Both the position numbers and the translations under genes were made by a program. DNA of 64,000 nucleotides from Mauremys mutica (lineage: Eukaryota > Chordata > Testudines > Geoemydidae), in NCBI RefSeq assembly GCF_020497125.1, contig NC_059082.1, positions 20,697,965 to 20,761,964 on the forward strand, given 5' to 3'. The notes beneath the pieces are model-generated. The model had not been told where the DNA came from and did not search any database. It saw only the letters and a list, made by a program, of their open reading frames with translations. Each line of letters starts with the position of its first letter. Position 1 is the stretch's first letter. Below, in pieces: positions 58,483 to 64,000 of this stretch.

Positions 58483-60105
58483 CTACTTGGAGGTGCCCTG
58501 GCCATGGCAGGAGGAGAACTGTGGAGGTCGCCTCCTGTTGTTTCTGCCCCTCCATCGACTATAGTCCTGCCTAAGGGGTCCTGGATAGAAGCGTAAGGGG
58601 GACTGGGGTTTGAAGGGCTTTCTCTGAGGTGCTGGCATTTGAATTCCCAGAGATTTGAGGGTTGCTCGTGAGATCTTGAGACTGTGCAGTCTCGAGTCCA
58701 TCTTGTCAGTGAACAGTCCTGCAGCAAATGGAAGGTCCTGTATTGTATTCTGGACCTCTGCTGGGAGTCCCGAGACTGGTAGCCATGAGCTACACCTCTT
58801 TGTAATGGCCATAGCCATAGTCTGCTTCACTGACTCGGTGGAGTCCAAAGCAGCTTGGAGGGAGGTTCTAGCCACCACTCTGCCCTCCTCTAGGACTGCA
58901 GTAAATACCTGTTGTGACTCCGAAGGGAGCAGTTCCTGAAACTTGGAGAGGGTGTTCCAAGAATTGTATGCGTAGCGGCTAAGTACCATCTGCTGGTTGG
59001 AAATTCAAAGCTGGAGTCCCTGGTCAAGTATACCTTTTGACTGAAGAGGTCCAACTTCTTGGCGTCCTTGTTTTGTGGGGCAGGCCCCAGTTCCCCTGCC
59101 GCTCCCTGCGGTTTGCTGCATCCACCACCAGGGTCCCCGAGCCTGACCAGGGAGAGGCAGACCCTTAAGGTGCCAGGGAGTGGTACCAAGGCCATGGGGA
59201 ACGGCCCCGAATCATGGTGGGCTTGCCCTGGTGCCAGATAGGTGGTACTGCCATCAGTGCCACCGTCCATGCTTGAAGTGGTGTCTGCACCTGAACCGCT
59301 GCCTAGGAATGTGAGGCGGGGGACTGTGCCATCATGTCAATCAAGTCCCGCATGGCCTTGAAAGTATCTGGTGTGGAGGGAAGGTCTGGGTCCTCCTCCA
59401 ACATCTCCAGGACCGGGGAGTTCATCGACACCAGACTTGACGGACCTCCCCTCGAGGCTGGAGTCAACCGTGTTGGGACTGATGGACGGGGCGGCTCTAG
59501 ACATTTTGCCGCCCCAAGCACGGAGGGTCCGCTGGTCCCGTGGCTTCGGCGGACCTCCCGCAGGCACCGTGGGACCAGTGGACCCTCCACAGGCAAGCCG
59601 CCGAAGGCACCCTGCCTGCCGCCCTAGCGGTGACCGGCAGAGCGCCCCCTGCGGCTTGCCGCCCCAGGCACGTGCTTGGAGCGCTGGTGCCTGGAGCTGC
59701 CCCTGCCGATGGACCAGCCTTCTGGTGTCTTGGCGTGGGACGCACCACACTGGTGTCCTGTGTGCTCTTCTTGACGGGGGAACAGCCCCCCTCTGCCTTT
59801 TTCTTCTTATGTAGCACCAGGGATTGTGATCAGTGTCGCTCCGATGAGCCGGCCTTCCATGCCGGAGAGCGGTGCCCATGCTCCTTATGCGAGTCCTTCC
59901 TCGTTGCCGAGGTGTCATGCACCAAGGCCGGTGCGCTCTGCACTGAGGCTGCCGGTGCTGCTTTGTATGCCAGTTGAGGCTGGAAAGCAGACTCCGTTAA
60001 AAGGAGTTTTGGCCGATAGTCTCTCTCTCTCTTGGTTCTAGGCTTGAAGCGTCTGCAAATATTACACTTGTCCTGCAAATGTCCCTTTCCAGGCACTTCA
60101 GACAA
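58483..60105 (-). pseudogene. DIRS Gag-like ORF, broken and interrupted by hAT
   Basis: The start reads MSEVPGKGHLQDKCNICRRF, with a C-x2-C pair. A later part reads [20 protein letters not shown] near 59310-59390. The C-terminal part (58989-58483) contains AYNSWNTLSKFQELLP, ALDSTESVKQTMAMAI, SSWLPVSGLPAEVQNTIQDLPF and DSRLHSLKISRATLKSLG, then an Arg-rich tail (RWRGRNNRRRPP). These are typical of the DIRS first ORF, which packages the RNA. A hAT copy lies at 59487-59705 and frames shift several times. Confidence 0.8.
59487..59705. mobile_element. GC-rich hAT miniature element, family A copy 5, inside DIRS Gag
   Basis: 219 bp. Ends are cggggcggctctag and ctggagctgcccctg. The duplication is ctgatgga (59479-59486) against ccgatgga (59706-59713), one mismatch. 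The core has ggacctcccgcaggcaccgt-type modules. It postdates the DIRS insertion. Confidence 0.9.
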
Positions 60106-60338
60106 GCAGCGGGCAGATCCCTTCTGGGCATAGGCTTACTGCACCTATCACATGGCTTGAATCCCTGGGGCCAATCCCCGGCATGCCCTAGACGGGGAAA
60201 AACTTAAACTTACTCACTAACTAACTAAGAAACTTACTAACTACTATGATAACAATTAACAACTATGTGCAGGAAAAAAAACACTAGGAAAGTACTTGCT
60301 AAAGCAAGAGACAAGTTGCTCCAATGACTGTTACTGGT

Positions 60339-60526
60339 GGTAAGAAGGAACTGAGCAGATGGCGGGTTGGCAGGGGACTATATACACCGCCTTGAAGGTA
60401 GCACTCCAGGGGGCTCCAGAGCCGACCCAACGGGTACCCGGCTAGGGTGAAACCTTCCGAAGATCGTGCACACGGCGCGTGCACACCTATTGGAATGGAC
60501 ATGAGCAAGCACTCAAAGAAGAACAT
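60339..60526 (-). repeat. DIRS inverted terminal repeat (5' side of the element)
   Basis: Contains aagaaggaactgagcag, cactccagggggctccagag and attggaatggacatgagcaa. A TATA-like ggactatataca (about 60375-60386) lies in it. In the minus reading it could act as a promoter, but it is palindromic and unproven. Confidence 0.88.
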
Positions 60527-60530
60527 TTGT

Positions 60531-61569
60531 TTCTAAAATGAACAATGCTGTTAGGGCAAAGCAGTGTCATTGTGTCAGCTCTGAGGTAAGGCTTCAGTTG
60601 TTGAATTGCATTACTTGAAAAGCATCCACCATTCAGCTTTATTTAAAGGTCTTTCCAATTAACCAAACAGCTGTGTTTGGGATTACAAAAACAACCACAG
60701 ATCTCCTCAGAGCCATAAATCGGGCATTAGACACTCAAAGATTTTCACCTCTCTTTAGATCAAGATGTTCTGAGGTTCTCCTAGCCAGCCTGCAGAACAC
60801 AGGGTCCCATTTTATGAAGTTAAACTACTTTAGTCTGTGACCTTTAAGATTAGCAGTTTGGGGAATTTCCTCTATTGCATCTTGTTTCATTTATTATCCA
60901 ATTCAACCAATTGTTTTTAAACAACTATGTTTGTGAAATGTGCTTTGCAAAGCTTGAAAAAAAAAAAGAAATTAATGTTGAGAAAGGCTCCTTATTTATA
61001 CTGCAAGGCTGTGCATGATATTTGCATAATATGATATCAGAAGAAACAAATTGCACAAGCAATAAACATATGGAGACAAGTGCAAATGTGGTGTAGAAGT
61101 GGGAAAGATTGTACTATTTCAGAGAAATTGTGGATCTACATTTTGGAAGGAAAAAAAATCAGATTAGAATTAGAATTTTTCTCTAGAGAAAATATGAACA
61201 AAGAAATATTGAATCATAATTCGTTTCAGTGTTTGTTAAGATATTTAAAGATCTGATACCGTACATTAATAAAACATGCACACTGTATTATTCAATCAGA
61301 AAAGATGTCACCCAGAGCCATGGCAGCACATGGAATTGTGCAAACAATTCATAAATTGTTTGTGTTCTGCTTACACTGTTATATGAATCAGTGCAGCCAA
61401 TAATGGACAATGTTAGACAATAAAATACAGAGCACACCCACCTACTTGTGAAAACACATATGGCAAAGACAAATCATTGAACAGAAGTGGCCTAAAGGTT
61501 ATACGAAAAGGAAGAAATCCTGTGCCAGCTCCTACAATGCCAACACATACAGAACTGCTGTTGAAATTA
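60531..61569. other. No gene recognised
   Basis: AT-rich unique-looking flank with an A run at 60959-60967. Confidence 0.4.
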
Positions 61570-61592
61570 ATGATGGAGATGATGGTTAAGGC

Positions 61593-62415
61593 CAGAAGTG
61601 GGCAAACTACAGCCCGCGGGACTCTCCTGCCCGGCCCCTGAGCTCCCGGCCAGGGAGGCCAGCCCTGACCCCTCCCCTGCAGTTCTCTCTGCCCCGCAGT
61701 GCAGCCTCAGCTCACTCCGCTGTCAGCGTAATGCTCTGGGCGGTGGGGCTGCGAGCTCCTGGGGCAGCACAGCTGCACAGCCTGGCCTGACCCAGTGCTC
61801 TGTGCTGCGCAGTGGCGATGGCGGTGGCAGCAGCGTGGCCTGGCTCCCACCGGGCGACGCAGCTGTAGTGCCGCCAGCCACTGGTGCTCCAAGCAACATG
61901 GTAAGGGGGCAGGGAGCAGGGGGGGGTTGGATAGAGGGCAGGGGAGTTCGGGGTGATGGTCAGAGGGCTGGGGTGTGGATAGGGGTCGGGGCGGTCAGAC
62001 AGCGGGGAACAGGAGAGTTGAATGGGGGCAGGGGTCCTGGGGGCCCATCAGGAATGAGAAGAGGGGTTGGATGGGGCAGTGGGTGGCAGTCAGAGGCAGG
62101 GGTTCTGGAGACAGTCAGGGGACAGGGAGAAAGGGTGGTTGGATGGGGCAAGGGTGCTAGGGGGGCCATCAGGAACGAGAGGAGGAGTTGGATGAGGCGG
62201 CGGGGGGCAGTCAGGGGTGGGGGTTCCAGGGTTGGTCAGGGGACAGAGAGCGGGGGGGGGGGCATCAGGGAACACGAGGGGTTGGATGGGGCAGGAGTCC
62301 CAGGGGGGGTGGATAGGGGATGAGAGTCGGGCCATGACCCCCTCCCCTAACTGGCCCTCCATACAATTTCTGAAACCCGATGCGGCCCTCAGGCCAAAAA
62401 GTTTGTCTGCCCCTG
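61593..62415. mobile_element. hAT element, 823 bp, non-autonomous, exact 8-bp TSD
   Basis: Left end cagaagtgggcaaactacag and right end aagtttgtctgcccctg are inverted versions of the CAGxGGTGGGCAAACT hAT terminus. Target duplication gttaaggc is perfect at 61585-61592 and 62416-62423. The interior starts GC-rich (61600-61900) and then becomes a G-rich minisatellite. The 241-codon plus frame at 61598-62323 is low-complexity Gly/Arg and not a gene. Confidence 0.93.
61905..62340. repeat. G-rich minisatellite in the hAT core
   Basis: Irregular repeats of ggggttggatggggcag and gcagtcaggggnngggg-type units, about 40-75 bp apart. The plus strand is strongly purine- and G-rich, with many GGGG runs that could form G-quadruplexes. 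Confidence 0.75.
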
Positions 62416-62530
62416 GTTAAGGCACTAGTCTGGCACTCAGGAAAGCATGGTTCAATTCCCTGTTCTACCACATTCTGATTGCAGCCAAGTCATCATCTCT
62501 TTGTGCCTCAGACCCCCATTAGTAAAAAGC

Positions 62531-62546
62531 GTGTGTGTGTGTGTGT
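62531..62546. repeat. (GT)n microsatellite
   Basis: Eight GT units following the MIR copy. Confidence 0.9.
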
Positions 62547-62569
62547 TGTCTATTTGGAGCTGGGTTTTC

Positions 62570-62690
62570 AAAAGCATGCTACATTTGTTTACTTCTGCTT
62601 CTATTGAAGTCAGTAGAGTTTTACCATTGACTTCAATGGGAGCAGAGTTAGAGGAGTGCTGATCACTTTTGAAAATTCCATCCGTATACA
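62570..62690. repeat. Palindromic interspersed repeat (gaagtcaatgg family)
   Basis: gggttttcaaaagc at the left faces gatcacttttgaaaatt at the right. The centre reads attgaagtcagtagagtttt and attgacttcaatgggagcag, itself an inverted pair. Same kind as 2370-2462 and 4011-4076. Confidence 0.65.
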
Positions 62691-62805
62691 GTAAGCTCTT
62701 TGGGGCAGGGGCTGTCTTTACTAGGTGAATGTACAGCACCTAGCACAATGGGGCCCAGATCTCAAATGGGGTCTCTAGGCACTGTTGTAATGCAAACACT
62801 AAGTA
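62690..62805 (+). mobile_element. CORE-SINE/MIR-type 3' tail
   Basis: Contains taagctctttggggcagggg, tgtacagcacctagcacaat and ctctaggcactgttgtaatg, the widespread amniote SINE tail. Together with 62416-62530 this is probably one MIR copy with the microsatellite and palindrome in between. Confidence 0.7.
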
Positions 62806-63748
62806 ATACTATATGGGGAGGCTATATAGGACCACGTCTTCTGTCACAGTAGGCTGCATACCTGCTGGATTATAATGAATCAATAATGTGTGTATGCTTT
62901 GTAGGGGATATATGTTTGCCTCTTTATTATTAAGGATCCTGTAGTAGAGGTTTACTTAGAGCTGCCTAGCAGCAGCTCTGAGTCATGTTGGGGCCAGTAT
63001 TGGCCTTCAGAAACAGGTAGAACCAAGCAGATCGCTAATGTGGAGAGAACCTGCCCTAAATCTACAGGTTAGAGGGGTTACTTACACAGGCAAATCTCCC
63101 ATCTAGCTTGGATGACACCGATATGTGTGAGCAACGATATTCATTATGCAATGGGACAGCCTTTTGGCAGATATTGTAAGAATGCACAAGGCCAAAGCAG
63201 GGAGAGATTAACAGAGAAGGGCGGAGAATTGGTCCTGAACAATTAACACAAGTTCATAAACAGAAAACATCTACAATATTTCTAAGGAGACACCTGCACA
63301 TGTTACAAATTAGTCAAACGTATAGGGCAAAAAATGCCAGGATTCACTGGTCTTAACAGGACTTAATTGCTACATAACTAATGTACTAACTGAATAATAT
63401 TTTAAAGTAAAAAAAGTCTTCTCTCTGCACTCCTTTCACAGGCAAAAGTCCTAGTCCAATTAACGGAAGTTTTGTCTGAGTAAACAGTATACAGCAGGCT
63501 GCTTGGAGAGAGAATGAAAATTTAAAAATATACATGCTTAGCAGGCTGAACACACAACTAATTGTACTGTATTCCCTTTCCCTCATTTTCTTTAATGGCT
63601 CCTATGACATAGCTCCTAGACCTCAACAATTGCCATCTTCTTGATCTATTAACATTTCCCAGGATGCACTAGGCTAGAGATTTCAGTAACACCACTGATC
63701 GATGCTGCAAAGGGTTTGGCAATAGATAAAAGATGCATCAGTTCTTAG
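62806..63748. other. No feature recognised
   Basis: Unique-looking AT-rich sequence. Confidence 0.4.
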
Positions 63749-64000
63749 TCATAGATTCAAAGATTCCAAGGCTGGAAGGGACCATTGTAATCATCTGGTC
63801 TGATCTCCTGTACAACCCAGGCCATAGAACTTTCCACAAATAATTCCTAGAGCAGAACTTTTAGAAAAAAAACACTCAATCCTCATTTAAAAACGGTCAG
63901 TGATGGAGAATCCACTATGACCCTTGGTAAATTATTCCAGTGATTAATTACTCTCACTGTTGAAACAGTGAGTCAGTATGGTGCGCTCCTCTACAATTAC
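63749..64000 (-). mobile_element. CR1 LINE 3' end, cut by window edge
   Basis: Starts tcatagattcaaagattcca, then ggctggaagggaccattgta, the antisense CR1 3' UTR. From about 63885 it enters the end of the reverse-transcriptase frame on the minus strand (VINHWNNLPRVIVDSPSLTVF). It continues beyond the window. More diverged than the copy at 50623-51460. Confidence 0.85.

Larger units (their letters stand above)
55172..60530 (-). mobile_element. DIRS-type tyrosine-recombinase retrotransposon, near full length, inactive
   Basis: The 5.36-kb element has long inverted terminal repeats (55177-55364 and 60339-60526), an internal complementary region (about 55413-55510), and on the minus strand relics of Gag, RT-RNase H and a tyrosine recombinase in that order. 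There is no DDE integrase and no target duplication, as expected for DIRS elements, which integrate as circles via the recombinase. Many stops and frameshifts occur in all genes. A hAT element (59487-59705) sits inside Gag. Confidence 0.9.
61570..62530 (+). mobile_element. MIR (CORE-SINE) copy split by a hAT element
   Basis: 61570-61592 (gatggttaaggc, the A-box side) continues at 62416 with gttaaggcactagtctggca, B-box ggttcaattccctg and the MIR core (gccaagtcatcatctctttg). The 823-bp hAT insert lies between, with its target duplication in the MIR head. Confidence 0.8.

Noticed and set aside
61598..62323. 241-codon plus-strand frame
   Set aside because: Low-complexity Gly/Arg/Val translation of the G-rich minisatellite inside a hAT element with exact target duplications.
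1..64000. CRISPR arrays, bacterial operons or phage
   Set aside because: Vertebrate repeats, introns and AT-rich non-coding DNA throughout. No spaced direct repeats of CRISPR type.

Overview
The window is vertebrate nuclear DNA with no intact host gene. It is AT-rich, largely non-coding, and full of decayed transposable elements. The repeat mix points to a sauropsid, most likely a turtle: CR1/L3 LINEs, a DIRS tyrosine-recombinase retrotransposon, PIF/Harbinger elements with a Myb/SANT-like second ORF, MIR/CORE-SINE relics, GC-rich hAT miniature elements, and Penelope-like termini. There are no Alu, B1/B2 or recent L1 copies. The species guess rests on remembered repeat families and was not searched.

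Layout. 1-790 is the end of a Harbinger element with an open Myb/SANT-like frame. 790-16000 is mostly unique sequence with scattered MIR, L3 and Harbinger-like relics. It also holds a complete hAT miniature element (5777-6199), a head-to-head Penelope-like insertion (8028-8121) and an LTR-like block with a TATA box (9236-9860). 15960-17480 is a CpG-rich island with candidate splice donors on both strands, the only plausible promoter seen. 18213-18325 is a Penelope-like fragment with a hammerhead-like core. 21216-22317 is a large imperfect inverted repeat. 23632-24248 resembles a solo LTR. 25658-31000 holds CR1 and four hAT miniature elements, three of them from one GC-rich family. 33990-34720 carries a repeat block with three tRNA-like modules. 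44345-47972 is a degraded Harbinger element with both genes broken and a younger miniature element inside it. 49445-52518 is a nested stack: a mariner-like element, then an L3-type LINE broken by a hAT element that is itself broken by a CR1. 55172-60530 is a nearly full-length but inactivated DIRS element, itself hit by a hAT copy. 61570-62800 is a MIR copy split by an 823-bp hAT element with a G-rich core. The window ends in a CR1 3' end (63749-64000).

The genes here do not form a host pathway. The coding relics belong to mobile elements: a DDE transposase with its Myb/SANT partner (Harbinger); Gag, RT-RNase H and tyrosine recombinase (DIRS); and CR1/L3 reverse transcriptase. The value of the window lies in exact target-site duplications and nesting, which give a relative order of insertions. 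The long unique stretches and the CpG island suggest a region near, or in a large intron of, a gene whose exons lie mostly outside the window.
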